This document shows, one piece after another, positions 11,389 through 60,329 of a stretch of 64,000 nt of DNA; the first letter of the stretch is position 1; each line of letters opens with the position of its first letter. This stretch comes from Owenia fusiformis. Taxonomy: Eukaryota; Annelida; Polychaeta; Sabellida; Oweniidae. Where the stretch lies: positions 13,500,932 through 13,564,931 of the forward strand of contig CAIIXF020000012.1 in NCBI GenBank assembly GCA_903813345.2. Direction: 5' to 3'. The notes below the pieces were generated by a model. It had not been told where the DNA came from. It saw only the letters and a program-made list of their open reading frames with translations, and ran no database searches. The position numbers and the translations under genes are program-made.

Positions 11389-14300
11389 ATGTCAGAAAGT
11401 TTGAAAAGAAAGAGAGACGAATCCAGTGTTGCAGCAGATTTTGACGGTGCAACAAAGAAATCTAACCTCGATTCAAAATTGTCGAATTTCTTGAGATGGT
11501 GTAAGGATGAAAATCTAGATATAAGTCCAAAGGTAAGAACCTTCTTTCATGGTGAGTCCCCACTAGACTATCCTCTACTCCTACAGACCCTACAGTATGA
11601 AATTTTTTTGAAATTTGGATTGAAAATATTCAGACTGACCTTCAGTCTGACGAATACTGACTACCCCTCCTAAGTCATTTTATAACCTATAGGCTCTAAG
11701 GGAGGGGATAGTGGCATCATGTAACACAGGATACATATTGCCACTCTACTTCCATGTACTAGTATTGGTACATTAGAAAGGCTCATACTCAAAATTTTTC
11801 CAAGGGGGACATGTACATCTAAAAAACAATAGTCTTCACCATCATATCTTGCATTTGAACCCCAAGGAGTTCTGAATGCACCCCACCCCCCACCCCTCAT
11901 TTTTGGATGCCCAAGATTGATGTCATCTGTTGATACAAGTTCCCATGTTGTTTCTTGCTTGTGCTATCAGAACAACTGTATGATACTTGACCTTACATGT
12001 ATTTTTCAACATTGTATGTTTCAGGTAGAGGTTAGTAAGACTGGATCGTGTGCGCAGTATGGTATGATTGCCACTAAAGATATCGCCAAGGGAGAGTGTT
12101 TATTTGAGATTCCTCGAGCACTCCTTCTAGCCCCAGATACAAGTAAAATTGCAGATATATTGGAAAAGGGTGAGTGTATTGCTAAAATCAGTATTTAGGG
12201 TTGTATTATAATGAATTTTACACATATATATGTAATTAGCTACTTGTGAAAGTTGACAGTAATTTAATGAGATTTATACATATTATACAAAATTATTCCT
12301 GGCATTCAATCATTTCAAAGTTATACAGTTGAACCTGTCTAATCTGAACACTACATATACTAGGACTTGCCAAAAGTTTTCAGATTGCCAGGTGTTCACA
12401 TTTCAAGATGTTTTTAACATGGAAGTCAATGACATATCTTTATCATTAAGTATATTTTTAAAAATAGTATTTACATGGTTAACATATAAAGAGGATGATG
12501 AGATCAGATTTCTGGGAGTAGTTATAACAGATTCAAAATGTTCTTATATAGAATTATACTCTTGTTACATAAAGAATCATATTCAAACTTAGTCAGATAT
12601 AAAATAAAATTTTAAAAAACACAGACCTACATAATTACGTATTGCAGTGTTAAAATGTAAATATTGTACTATTCAGAATTCTTTCAGAATCTGATACAAT
12701 CAAGAGCAAGAGCAACTGGGTACCACTACTGTTAACTCTCTGTCACGAGTCATCTATTCCCGACTCAAAATGGCGACCATATTTGGAAATTGTTCCCGAT
12801 TTTGATGAGCTTGACCTGCCAATGTTCTGGCCAATGTAAGTTGTATTTTAGGTTGGCAGAGAAGAATTAGTTTGTGCCATTAACATGTAGAATTGAACAC
12901 TGAAAAGTTAAAAATTGATCTTACTGAACCCACCTCAAGTAGATGTGCATGAAGTTTCAATTTTTTATTATATTGAAATACATGTATGCAGTTAATTTGA
13001 AACATAAGACCAAATCTATTCTATGACCTGATTTAGTCTAGCTGCAACTAAGAAATAAAAATAATATTATTGAGTAGGTATAATAGTGTACTGTGCACCC
13101 TCCCCCTAATTCTCCTCCAGCCATCTGCAAGAAAATTACATTATGGGTAGTAGCAATGTACAACAATTTAATAAATTAAAAAATATATAAATTCCAAGAA
13201 TGATGTTGAGACTTAGTTACATGGAACATTGTACATTGTAACTACTACCGATGATGCAATTTTCTTGCGTACAACAGATGACAGATGGCGCAACAATTAA
13301 ATAAATAAAAAATAAATTCCAGGAATGATGTGGAGGCTGAGTTGCAGGGAACAGGAGTAATTAGTGCTGTCAAAACTGACATTGATAATATCAACAATGA
13401 GTTTAACAACATAGTGCTGCCATTCATGAAGAGGCATGCAGAGTTGTTTCCGTAAGTAATATTTAAAAGGTCTATGTAATGAAAATTAATTTAATGAATG
13501 ATAGAACCTTTGGTCCTCTGATTTTAAAACTTGGAGATATTGAAATAACAAAATCATAACTAAATCAGAAGTGCCTTTCTCCATGCCTAATGATATTACT
13601 TAAAACATGTAAAAATGATACAACATTTACATCTAATCCAGTCCCATAGTCATCAGTTAGGCCTATCTGTATGTGCCAATCAATTTAGGTGTGTTCCCCA
13701 TAGTCATAAAGAATTCACCAGAATTTCTCCACTTATTCTTTATTACTGGCTGTATATTTTTATGTTGAATTTTGTTAAATAAAACCACTTTGAAATATTT
13801 ATTGTATTCACATTGATAGGGACAAAATTCAGAATCTAGATTTCTACAAGAAAATGGTGGCATTTGTAATGGCGTACAGTTTCACTGAACCAACCAATCA
13901 GAATGAAGATGAGGAAAATGAAGAGGAGGGAGCAGATCCTCCCCCGATGATGGTCCCGATGGCAGACATTTTGAACCATATTGCAAAGAATAATGCTGAG
14001 TTGCATTTTGGGAAGGAATCTTTAACAATGGATGCTACAATGGATATTCCACAGGTAAATGATAATTTCCCATTATTAGACAAAGGTTTTCTGATTTAGA
14101 TTGTAAGTAGCAAATTTTAAACATTTTATTATGGCAATTTCTAGTTGTATTTTAATGGGCTGATGGGGCATGGAGTTACATTAGCATTTAAATTGACAAT
14201 GGCCTTGTAAGACAATATCCCTGAACTATGTTATAATGTCACCACCACAAGTAGTGACACATTGTTATTGTCTCCAACTCTTTTGTGGACGGTTTTTGGC

Positions 14301-15019
14301 AGTTGGTGTTTGACGGTTGACATTCGGCTTCTGTAATAAATGACAGGTGGTGACATTTTGCATGTTAATGCCATGTAAGAATTTGCATTATTTTTCAGGG
14401 AGGGGAGGTGTTTAACACATATGGAACCCTATCTAACAGCCAGCTTCTACACATGTATGGATTCGCAGAGGCCCCTAGGAATAACCACTATGACACTGTG
14501 GAGATTTATCCAGACTGCTTCTCACAAGCATTGAAAGTGATAGAGAATGACTCTAACCCCAATGTTGAACTAACACACATTCAAGAGAGACTTGAGTTTC
14601 TTAAAGGACAAGGTATTATCCAGGAACAAGCAGTGTTATGTGTTATAGGACCAGAAGGGGTATTGAATGACGATGAAATGTGCCACATATTAAAGATTAT
14701 TACAATGGACTATGCAAATTATGGAGAATATAAAGCCGTGCTAGATAGTGGAGATGATTGGATGGAGGATGATGGCCCAGAAGAATTAAACAATGGGGAC
14801 ATTCCAGGTCTTCCTTTGTCATATCGATGTATCCTTTATCAATTGCTAAAGGCACATGCTGAGAAATACAAAAGCTCTCTAGAAAAGGAGGTGGAACAAT
14901 ATGAGAGCTCTTCAAATAAAGAGACTGATCAGACCAGCACCAGACAGAAATTGAGCCATTTTGTGAGGGTAGGACAGCTTCACTTGCTACATGGTTTCAT
15001 GAAATTATGTAAAATATAA
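11389..15019 (+). CDS. SETD6: SETD6, protein-lysine N-methyltransferase
   Basis: Six exons (11389-11532, 12025-12169, 12688-12835, 13323-13451, 13820-14054, 14399-15019) join in frame into 473 codons plus stop, as expected for this family. The start ATG at 11389 opens MSESLKRKRDESS. The SET domain (about residues 50-290) shows GYGM-like QYGMIATKDIAKGE, NWVPLLLTLCHE, IVLPFMKRH, the MADILNH motif (Asn241-His242, cofactor binding) and FNTYG with Tyr275, the expected catalytic tyrosine. The C-terminal part (about 300-460) is the Rubisco-LSMT-type substrate-binding domain. In mammals SETD6 monomethylates lysines such as that of RelA; by inference this is a nuclear/cytosolic lysine methyltransferase. 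Every splice junction is a GT-AG pair. An acidic insert (NEDEENEEEGAD) precedes the MADILNH motif. Confidence 0.95.
12326..12400 (+). repeat. Solo pogo-like terminal repeat in SETD6 intron 2
   Basis: CAGTTGAACCTGTCTAATCT (and the GAACAC that follows) resembles the end of the pogo/Tigger-like MITE at 62513 (CAGTAGAACCTGTGTAAGTG). No matching opposite end was located, so this is a degraded or truncated relative. Confidence 0.4.
14228..14375 (-). mobile_element. 'GTCACCACC' MITE copy 1, SETD6 intron 5
   Basis: Read on the minus strand the element starts GGCATTAACATGCAAAATGT, then CACCACCT. It passes through a TTACAGAAGCCGAATGTCAA stretch and ends GGAGACAATAACAATGTGTC, then a short palindrome around CTTGTGGTGGTGACAT. 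The same ends bound elements at 17655-17806 and 51634-55973. It is 148 bp, non-coding, and finishes about 24 bp before the last SETD6 exon, within the acceptor region. Confidence 0.7.
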
Positions 15020-15104
15020 TTTAAGAAAATATATAATGAAAACAGATATGATGTTTGTTTGTTTTTGTTTTTTCAAAAACTGTATAATAGGGAGAGAAGG
15101 CCCA

Positions 15105-16010
15105 CTGCACCCGCACTAAATTGACAATACTACACTAAGATGACCTCTATGTCACCCAAGTTGATATTGCAGTTGGTATTTCTAGATTAAATTGATATGT
15201 TTACACTAAGTTGAAAACACCACACTTAATCCATATTATAACCCTCAGTTGACAATAGACTAGGTGCGAGTAGAAATAATCCTTATTTACGTCATTAAAT
15301 ATTCATAATTCAGTCAAAGTGATGTCATATTTGAAATCTGCATGTAAAAGTACATCTATAAATATGGTTTCGTTCAATTTTTTTTGAAAATGTGACTTCT
15401 TGTTCGGGTTGATTCCCCATAGACCCCATGATACAAAATCACAGAAAGTGAAATATCTTTTCTTGTATTGGATAGATAACATTTTCTTTTACTGGACATA
15501 TTTCAGTTTGCATAACTATTAGATACATAAGGGTTATATGAAAATTGAATCATTAAAACAGATGTGATTTAAGTTTAAGGGAACTTTCTCCTATACCCAC
15601 CATGCTATCTGACCCGAACGAGCCACCTGGCGGTGAATCTGGTAACTACCTACTCGCATCTGCGTTATTACATTGAGGTGGCATCTTCATAATGAGTTGA
15701 TGTCACTAAACTAAGGCGACATCACAAAACTAAGTTGACATCTCGATTTTCGATGCACTGAATTGACGTTACAAAACTGAGTTGACATCACTACACTAAT
15801 TTGAACTAATAATACTGAGGTGACATCACCAAACTGAGTTGCCATCATAACAATGAATTGACATTACGATACTAATTTGACACCACTACTCTAAGTGACA
15901 TCACAACCCTTTTAACAGACATGTTAACACTCAGTTGACATCACTACCCTGAGATGATATCATATTAATGAGTTGATATCACTACACTTAGTTTGACCTA
16001 CTGTTTTATT
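15105..16010. repeat. Degenerate GTTGACATCAC minisatellite
   Basis: Many imperfect copies of a roughly 20-25 bp unit (GAGTTGACATCACTACACT and variants) occur between about 15105 and 15235 and again between 15660 and 16010. The intervening 15240-15655 is unrelated AT-rich sequence. A short outlier block of the same motif lies beyond CE1 at 21368-21510. No protein-coding signal is present. Confidence 0.7.
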
Positions 16011-16269
16011 TGTTCACTAATCTAAAAACTTGCGTGTAGATACACTATGTAATCTGGTACAAAATTAGCCATTGGTACTACAGTACACTAAGAGATTGTA
16101 AGGAAGTCAATGGCTTCTAAAGCAGCTGTTCCTTAAATAGCATGGCCTGGTATTACAGAGAAAATTCAAAACAATGACACGTTTATTTACAACATTTGCA
16201 CCACATGACCGGTGTCGATCAGTTCAGGTTGCATATTTTATGAACTCCCTAACTCTTCCATTTTAAATA

Positions 16270-16576
16270 CAGGGTGACCCAAAAAAATGAATGACTTATC
16301 ATCTTTGTGGAATCTTCTTGAGTTTTTTGGGTGATGAAGTGTAGTCAAGTACTTAAGATTTTTGTGCCTTATTAAGCAGATAATGCTAGTCCAAAAAATT
16401 GTTTTCGACATATCTCAAGAGTCATGGCAATTCATCATTTATTTCTAGATGTTTTAAATAAATGTGTAAATCAGATTTGCCACTATAATGCTAATGATAA
16501 TTGACAATGCACTAAAAGTATACCACTATTAACATTATGGCCAAAATTTTGAGAGTTACAGTTTTGGGTCACCCTG
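16270..16576. mobile_element. Mariner-like MITE with TA duplication
   Basis: The terminal inverted repeats CAGGGTGACCCAAAA and TTTTGGGTCACCCTG are perfect and are flanked on both sides by TA (16268-16269, 16577-16578), the insertion signature of Tc1/mariner elements. The 307-bp body has no transposase frame. It lies about 190 bp upstream of the conserved CE1 promoter block. Confidence 0.85.
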
Positions 16577-16667
16577 TAAGACAATCATATAGGCTATCTT
16601 TTACTATACAAAATGAAAATGTTTGGCCAATGTTTGTTTTTAAAGTCAACTCGCACCATTAGATCTT

Positions 16668-16705
16668 CCTATATCGTACGATGTCAGTATGGCATTTTTC
16701 TCAAC
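16668..16705 (+). promoter_or_regulatory. Conserved esterase upstream block, CE1
   Basis: A stretch of about 38 bp ending TATGGCATTTTTCTCAAC (16688-16705) is shared with the regions upstream of CE2 (28151-28188) and CE3 (57154-57191), in the same orientation relative to each gene. It ends 103 bp before the CE1 ATG and 57 bp before a TATA box. Conservation upstream of the starts of three paralogues with different spacing suggests a regulatory element. Confidence 0.6.
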
Positions 16706-16762
16706 GTGCACCGGGAGTTCGAGGTTGTTTGATGCCATATATCTTTGGCCTTTTGGTTTGCA

Positions 16763-16769
16763 TATAAAA
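16763..16769 (+). promoter_or_regulatory. TATA box of CE1
   Basis: TATAAAA lies 39 bp before the start codon at 16808, which would put transcription initiation near 16790-16800 and leave a very short 5' UTR. Confidence 0.6.
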
Positions 16770-16807
16770 GTCCATAGTCTAAGGTCCTTGCACAGTTCGC
16801 TGCAGCC

Positions 16808-21188
<4,381 letters not shown>

Positions 21189-21315
21189 AGTACTGCGCTA
21201 TGGTTGAAAGAAAGTGTCTCGACTTGGTTTTTGGGCCATGTCTAAGTGTGTTTTGAGTATGTTTACTTTTTTTAGTTACTAGTATTCTTCGTTCACATTC
21301 CATGTTACTGTTACC

Positions 21316-21321
21316 AATAAA
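21316..21321 (+). terminator. Poly(A) signal of CE1
   Basis: AATAAA lies 128 bp after the CE1 stop codon. It is the first such hexamer downstream and a normal distance for a 3' UTR. Confidence 0.6.
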
Positions 21322-21367
21322 GTGCTATTTCCAAATGAAGCCTTTAGTTTTACTTTTTTATGACTTC

Positions 21368-21510
21368 GTTGCACTGAGTTGACATCACTTCATCGAGTTG
21401 ACATGTGAATTAAATACGCTGAGTTGAATTGGTATTCGCAATCTTAGCTGATACCACTCGCTACATTGAGTTGACTGTACGTTAGAATTCGTTGACATCA
21501 CTGTATCGCA
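21368..21510. repeat. Outlier block of GTTGACATCAC repeats
   Basis: Several degenerate copies (CACTGAGTTGACATCACTTC and variants) of the motif that fills 15105-16010 lie just beyond the 3' end of CE1. Together the two blocks flank the gene. Confidence 0.55.
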
Positions 21511-22633
21511 GATTAACTCTGAAACAAATCGAGAATAAGCGCAGGTTTTGCGATGTGAAGCTCATTATAGGTAAAAGGTTAATTTAAAAATGCCGGTTTT
21601 CCAAAATTATTTTTCAGAAAAATGTCAAAAGAAACCCTCGTTCATATAAGCACCAAGTAGCAGACTGATCCGGTTATGTTGTTATATCCCTATTCCCGAC
21701 ACTTTCCCTTTATGGTATGTTCAAACCCTGTGACAAATAGGGTCATTCTTATGACACTAGTTTACTCAACCATCAGTAAGGGCAACACTATATTGTCTTG
21801 AAATAAATCAAAATGTACTTGAACTTGTATTGGATTTGGAACGAAAATAATGTGGATTTTTTAGCAAAACATATCGTGAACTGATGCTTGGAGGACCACT
21901 TTAGAACGCAGAAACATCCAAAAGAGTGGTTCTTGAGTGTACACAAAGTAAACACTAATTTTACAATATATCAATACAACAGAAAACAGTATATATAACA
22001 ACACACACAATTAATACTTCATAATAAATAAATAAGTAAATAAATGAACAAATAAATATGTATCATGGATGAGCACATGAATGGTGATTGTGATACGCGT
22101 CCATTGTTTGTCATATATAATACCCTTCTATGTTATATTACATTTATGAATGAATTCTGCTACAATTTCAATTTCTTTATTTTCACGAGACGTACAATAT
22201 TGGAAAAAAGGGAATCGTCCTCCATGTTGAAAAGGTGTTTAATTGGTTTGCCGTAGTTTATCGAGCATTTGCTTTCTATATATACTGTATTTTTTACATG
22301 AACGCATTATGTGTTACGCATTCTATTAAATTGCAAACCTCACAAGCTAAAGTTAAGCATATGAACCTCCGCCCCTAATGTTCAGAAAAATGTTTTTATT
22401 ACATATTTTGACCGCAAACCTAAAAAAGACATATTTGAATTTTGAAACAATGTGACCTTAAAAAATCGCCCAAAATTTTCACACAAGTGGCTTTTTTCAC
22501 GCAACCTGCACATGATGGGATTATCCTAGGGATAAGGAAAAACGAGACCTTTTGTAAAAAAAACGTGTACATGCCTGTAAGCGATGACAAGGTTCAACTT
22601 AAAAACACCCGAGCCCATATGCCGACGTGTATA
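21511..22633. other. Intergenic between convergent CE1 and CE2
   Basis: No gene is seen here. The stretch is AT-rich and includes an (AAATA/AAAT)n simple repeat at about 22022-22058. The two esterase genes end towards each other across it. Short open frames at 22065-22256 and 22442-22705 have no gene-like features. Confidence 0.5.
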
Positions 22634-22639
22634 TTTATT
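22634..22639 (-). terminator. Poly(A) signal of CE2
   Basis: AATAAA on the minus strand lies about 80 bp after the CE2 stop codon (22719). Confidence 0.5.
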
Positions 22640-22718
22640 TTTGAACAACATTTACAGCGTAAATGCATGCATGCAGGATCAACGTGTTTGCGTATGAGCT
22701 CGTAATAACAGCAATATT

Positions 22719-28065
<5,347 letters not shown>

Positions 28066-28150
28066 GGCTGCGGTATGTTGTCCAACGTCCCCCAACTATA
28101 TGGCTCTTAAGGTAAGGTACGAACGAGCCACTAGTTCTGAACAATTGTGT

Positions 28151-28188
28151 GTTGAGAAAAATGCCATATTGCCATTTTACGATATATA
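28151..28188 (-). promoter_or_regulatory. Conserved esterase upstream block, CE2
   Basis: On the minus strand this reads ...TATGGCATTTTTCTCAAC, identical over 18 bp to the block upstream of CE1, and lies 86 bp before the CE2 ATG. Similarity extends about 20 bp further upstream. Confidence 0.6.
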
Positions 28189-29161
28189 ACAAGCTACAAG
28201 GCCAGTCAATCTATTTTGAATGTATATTATTCAAGTAGGTGTGAAATGCGTTAATGAATAATACTAGCAATTAAGAGTACACATTTGTGATTATTTTTGT
28301 ATACTTTTTATATTTGTGACTCCAGATATACCACATTCTGGCCAATCAGAATACAGTACAGCCATTCTTTATTTAAACAGTTGAATGATTGATAAAGGAA
28401 AACTGTGACAAAGGAAATATTGATCTTCTATCATATGATGATTTTACGGATTTAAGCACTGGACTCAATGCAATGTGGATTGAAGCATTCCTAAAATAGT
28501 GTTATTTCAACCTTTGCATGATATACGCAGCATCGAGTGTGAAGTTTAGGAAATATCGTCTGAGTGGAATGAATCAGCCAGAATGCATCAAGTCTTGGGC
28601 TTAAATTCTCTTCACACATTGCAAAATATTTTCTTCGAAATCACCTAAAAGTTACGAAATCACAAAATGAACATATTGTCAATGAAACTTTTTGCGAGGG
28701 TCAAGTTAGCAAAGTCTCAATTTCAATCTGAAGAGACAAGTTGTCACCTTGACAACCATTCACTGAATGACCTTGGGTGGTTAGTTGATTATGGTTATAT
28801 CTTACAAAGCAGTTATATGAAATAGTGTGTTCAGATTGGCTGGAATCAGACGCAGCTTGCCTAGTTATGTGTGAATGGCCAAGAAGGTGCTTAAAGCAGG
28901 TTATCATGTTCACCTTGCTAAAAGGTTGAATTTCATTCTTTTTAATAATATTGTTCAAAATACTGAACTACGTATATCATGTGAAAAAAATTGTGATTGG
29001 TTGAATTGGGGATTATTTATGTATTAGTTTCTTGTTTGCTAGCCCTTAAATTGGGTTGTCGCTGTCGCTCCTTTTACGAAAACATGTTTTTATTGAAAAG
29101 AATTAAAAATGGTGTCCAACTTGGAAACTTCCGTTCGCATGTTCATAGCGCATATGTATAT
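28189..29161. other. Intergenic between CE2 and CE3
   Basis: No exon or recognisable repeat was found. The minus-strand frame at 28701-28958 has no family signature. This is the whole spacer between the CE2 promoter and the 3' end of CE3. Confidence 0.45.
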
Positions 29162-29167
29162 TTTATT
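29162..29167 (-). terminator. Poly(A) signal of CE3
   Basis: AATAAA on the minus strand lies about 85 bp after the CE3 stop codon at 29252. Confidence 0.45.
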
Positions 29168-29251
29168 CTCATATAAATTCTATGTACATGTATATTCATA
29201 TGTGATTGAGTCTTGGCAAGATATACTATATCTAGTATTTCTATCTGTGTT

Positions 29252-56873
<27,622 letters not shown>

Positions 56874-57153
56874 GACCTCAGTGTCCAACTGCCTCTAACC
56901 ATATAGGCATTCATGCAAGGTACCATACAATGCAATGGTTTCATCTTGAGAGCACTCAACAGTGGTGGATTCGGAGCGATATGCGCAATTTCGTTAACTC
57001 CATCCAATTAAACGCTTTGATTGATATAGTGCCGTGTCAACTTTAACATCTTCAAAGATCCGTGCCATGTGTCAATTCTAGTTGGTCGCAGCATCCAATT
57101 GAATGGAAGCGATCTGATTTTTTAAAAACTGGACACACTCCTGATGTATGTAA

Positions 57154-57191
57154 GCTGAGAAAACTACCATATTGTCATCTTAAAATATAGG
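57154..57191 (-). promoter_or_regulatory. Conserved esterase upstream block, CE3
   Basis: On the minus strand it ends TATGGTAGTTTTCTCAGC, 15 of 18 matching the CE1/CE2 core, and extends similarly upstream. It lies 281 bp before the CE3 ATG, further than in CE1 and CE2. It supports assigning the signal exon at 56825-56873 to CE3. Confidence 0.5.
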
Positions 57192-58972
57192 ATGAAGTGC
57201 AAGGTCTCTTTTTCAAGGTTACTCACCAACGAGTTAAATTGGGTGTGTTATGGGAAACTTTGATTTGTATAGGCATATGCCTCAGTGCCTCAACTTAGTG
57301 CGGCAAAAGCGCAATAATATAGTTTCTAAATAGCTGAATCATGAAATGTTTGGTTGTCAAACGAATAAACCAAGGTTTCAAAGAATCTAAGCATTGCATC
57401 AATGGGGATTTGGCCCACGCTTTTTAAAACGTCATGGAAAATGATATAAAGGACACAACTGTATAAATTAAAGAAAGAAAAGTTAGTTGCAAGAGGTTAG
57501 AAGTTCAAATCTCTTAAAATCTCATAATAAAACAAGAATTAGCGAGATTTCAAAGCCATATGGAAGCTCCTCTATTCCTCTATTCTCTTGTTATTTATTT
57601 TGTTCACACTCTTTTCGATGTAGTTATGGTATAATATTTGTTAAAGACTCCAAACGTTCGAAATACGAATTACACACGTTGTGCTATGCGATTACTTCAA
57701 TTTTGAACAATAATGTTACAGTTGATACTGATGGTAAGATTTCATCTGTTCTCGTCTTAGAATTTCCTTCTAAATCAAGTTTTCACCGTGATTTGAAGAC
57801 AGTACCTAATCTGCAAATTATTTTTAGTTCGCATGGGTGTATGATTAAATTCATAAAGCTGTAGTGTTCTGGGTACATGCGCTCTTTGATAGGTAAAACT
57901 AAGGGGTAGAAAACTAAATAGGTTTGTTGTTTGGCATGTGATATAATAATGACGTAACTTTAATTTGAAATTTCATAGGGTTATACAACATTTGTATTAC
58001 AACATTTTTTGCCGATATGGCTCACAAGGACTAATTATATTCCACAATTCCACAATTTTATTAAATTCAAGATCTTAAAAACCTGTGCTTGAATACTAGG
58101 CTTTATTTACTTTGGCATGACTAGATAAACATCTATCAGTATTGGAAACGGCAGACACGGGATCGAACAAGAGTTCATCCCCCTCCCACTCACTATGTAT
58201 TAGGTAGAAAAAATCTTTTTTCTCCTACATTACACAGTGAGTGGGGGCGGGGCCTGTGCATACTGTACTACAAATACTATAACACATGCACATGGTACAG
58301 TGTATGTATTGTGCACAATTTGTCAGGCAACAGCAGTGAGTATATTCTTTAACATAGTATCATCCAAATTCGTATAATGAATGAATTGAACGGAGAAACA
58401 TTGCATAAATATTTTTGCACTTCATAAAAATCGTTCACCTTTTTTACTGCAATTATTTCAAAATTGGTATAAAAGTATAATCTGAAAACAGCTGGTCTGA
58501 TTGATATGAAGGATTGCTCTAACTGTGATATCTGTATCATTATTAAGATATCAAGAAATCAAATATTTGATATTAATAAAATCTAGAATAAGATAAGATA
58601 ATCATTGGAGGATAATATGAAAAATGAAAAAAATCTGGATTTGTTTCGAAAAACTGATTCTTTGGTGAAATTAGATTTTTGCTTAGAAATTCTGGGAAAA
58701 AACGACGTCAGGTTAGATTATTGTTTCTTCCTTATTAAGTCCTTATTAGGAATATTTTCAATTACTGCTGAATTACTATGGATGGTATTTGCTGTTGTGT
58801 CATGGGTGTTTTCTGTTGGCATAGCCAGAGTTTTAAGATTGGTTTGAGTATTATTTCCAGGTATATGTCTGATCTGTAAGAGTCTGATCCGTAACAAGCG
58901 ATAAGTGGACATCACTTTTCAGTTCTTCGTTACTATCATCTGAGACAATATTATTATCATGAATTTAATGTC
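57192..58972. other. Intergenic between CE3 and the PPxY gene
   Basis: No confident gene. A 125-codon frame at 57487-57864 is the longest here but has no recognisable domain or compatible splice sites. A hairpin at about 58183-58245 (CACTCACTATGTATTAGG pairing with its complement across a poly-A/T centre) is a probable tiny MITE. Confidence 0.45.
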
Positions 58973-59935
58973 TCAAGTTCTATGATTCTCTGATCTTAAC
59001 GCGTTGAGTTGAACTGTGTCATATGAAGGCGGTGGTTCTTCGGTGATCTCCGGGCTCGGAAGTTTGTATCTATCATCCAGCGCATCTGTATAGTCGGGTG
59101 GGGACACGTTGGGGTCATATTGAACTGGCGGGGAGTTATTATCTTGATGTCCTGAGTGCATGAGATTGTGCTCCCTTGTGGTTCTTTGGCTTGTGACGTT
59201 GTGGTCAAATCTGTTTGTATGTGATTGGTTGCCCTCTGTGTCAAGGTCACGAAGCATGCCTCGTGTTTCCGCTCTATGGGCTTCTTCTGTTGGCAAAGAT
59301 GGGGAGTCTCGATTATTTGGCCATATAGAAGGAGTGCCATATCCCAATCTCGATCTAGGCTCTCTGTAAGATGTTGATGGGGATTTCCTGCATCTGTAAT
59401 TTAAATAAAACTTTCGCTCAGATGCATATTCTCCGTTCGGTTTTGTGATAAGATACATAATTTAAAACGTCCAGTAAAACGTCTTATGAAATCAGTTAAG
59501 GAGACACATAAGATTGAATGATTACAATATTCTGAAACTGATAAATCGACCACAACTATTTATGTCGTGATCAACACTTACTGTATTGTTTGAACTAGTT
59601 AAATAATGAAGAATATTCTATTAATTGTTTTAAAAGTGCCTTTTGAAACCTCGTTCACCAAGTCGAATCTCACAAATCTTTTGTTATATATAAGAAAGTA
59701 TTTTGATTTGATATAGATCTCTTGCCTGCTCGTTAAAATATAAGTACTTTCACTTTCTAGAGGCTTCTATCATCACATGATTCTAGTCTAGTATAATTGT
59801 GACTATATTTTTACCTTCTAATTATGAAGAAAAGCGCTACAATTATTGCAGATGCTCCAAACAAACTGGCGAAAACAATCCCTGTAATAACTTTACTTCC
59901 CAATGGCTGAGGCTTTTTCTTGTAATATCTGCGCA
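58973..59935 (-). CDS. 3' end of a single-pass membrane protein with PPxY tail
   Basis: Two exons in order: 59935-59815 (121 bp, phase 1 in, phase 2 out) and 59393-58973. The first encodes RRYYKKKPQPLGSK and a membrane segment (VITGIVFASLFGASAIIVAL). The second gives a 139-residue hydrophilic tail opening CRKSPSTSYREPR and ending RSENHRT, with two PPxY motifs (SPPDYTDAL, PPPSYDTVQL) that typically bind WW domains such as those of NEDD4-type ubiquitin ligases. The extracellular part is not found before the inverted repeat at 60.3 kb and presumably lies beyond the window. The TM exon matches the Ig gene's TM exon in length and both phases, so this may be another Ig-family receptor; the family is not proven. 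Confidence 0.72.
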
Positions 59936-60329
59936 CTGTAATGATGAGTGTATTTTTATGAATAAGTTCTTAAACACTGGCTTGTTGCAAGCATTTATGT
60001 GACTGTTATTAATTCTATTTCATATTTATCACATGTACAATACATTATCTAGATTACAATGCAATGGAGAAGTTTCGCACAACGGTTTTATTGCCAATTG
60101 CTGTAATACATCAATAGGAACTGATAGACAGGTTCCAATTTCAGAATATCTCAAGGGAAAGGGTTTTTGAGGCATTTTTTAGAAAAAGCAACAGACCTAT
60201 TTTTTCTGGATCAGTTTTTCATGCTGATAAAGATATTAAAAGATGACAGCTCAACGGGGTGGTCACGACACTGAATTTCAGCGTTTTTACCCCCCTAGGG
60301 AATTATTTTAGGGGGTACTATAATATTAG

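Noticed and set aside
57487-57864. 125-codon open frame
   Set aside because: No recognisable domain, no matching splice sites in suitable phase, and ordinary base composition; kept only as a remark.
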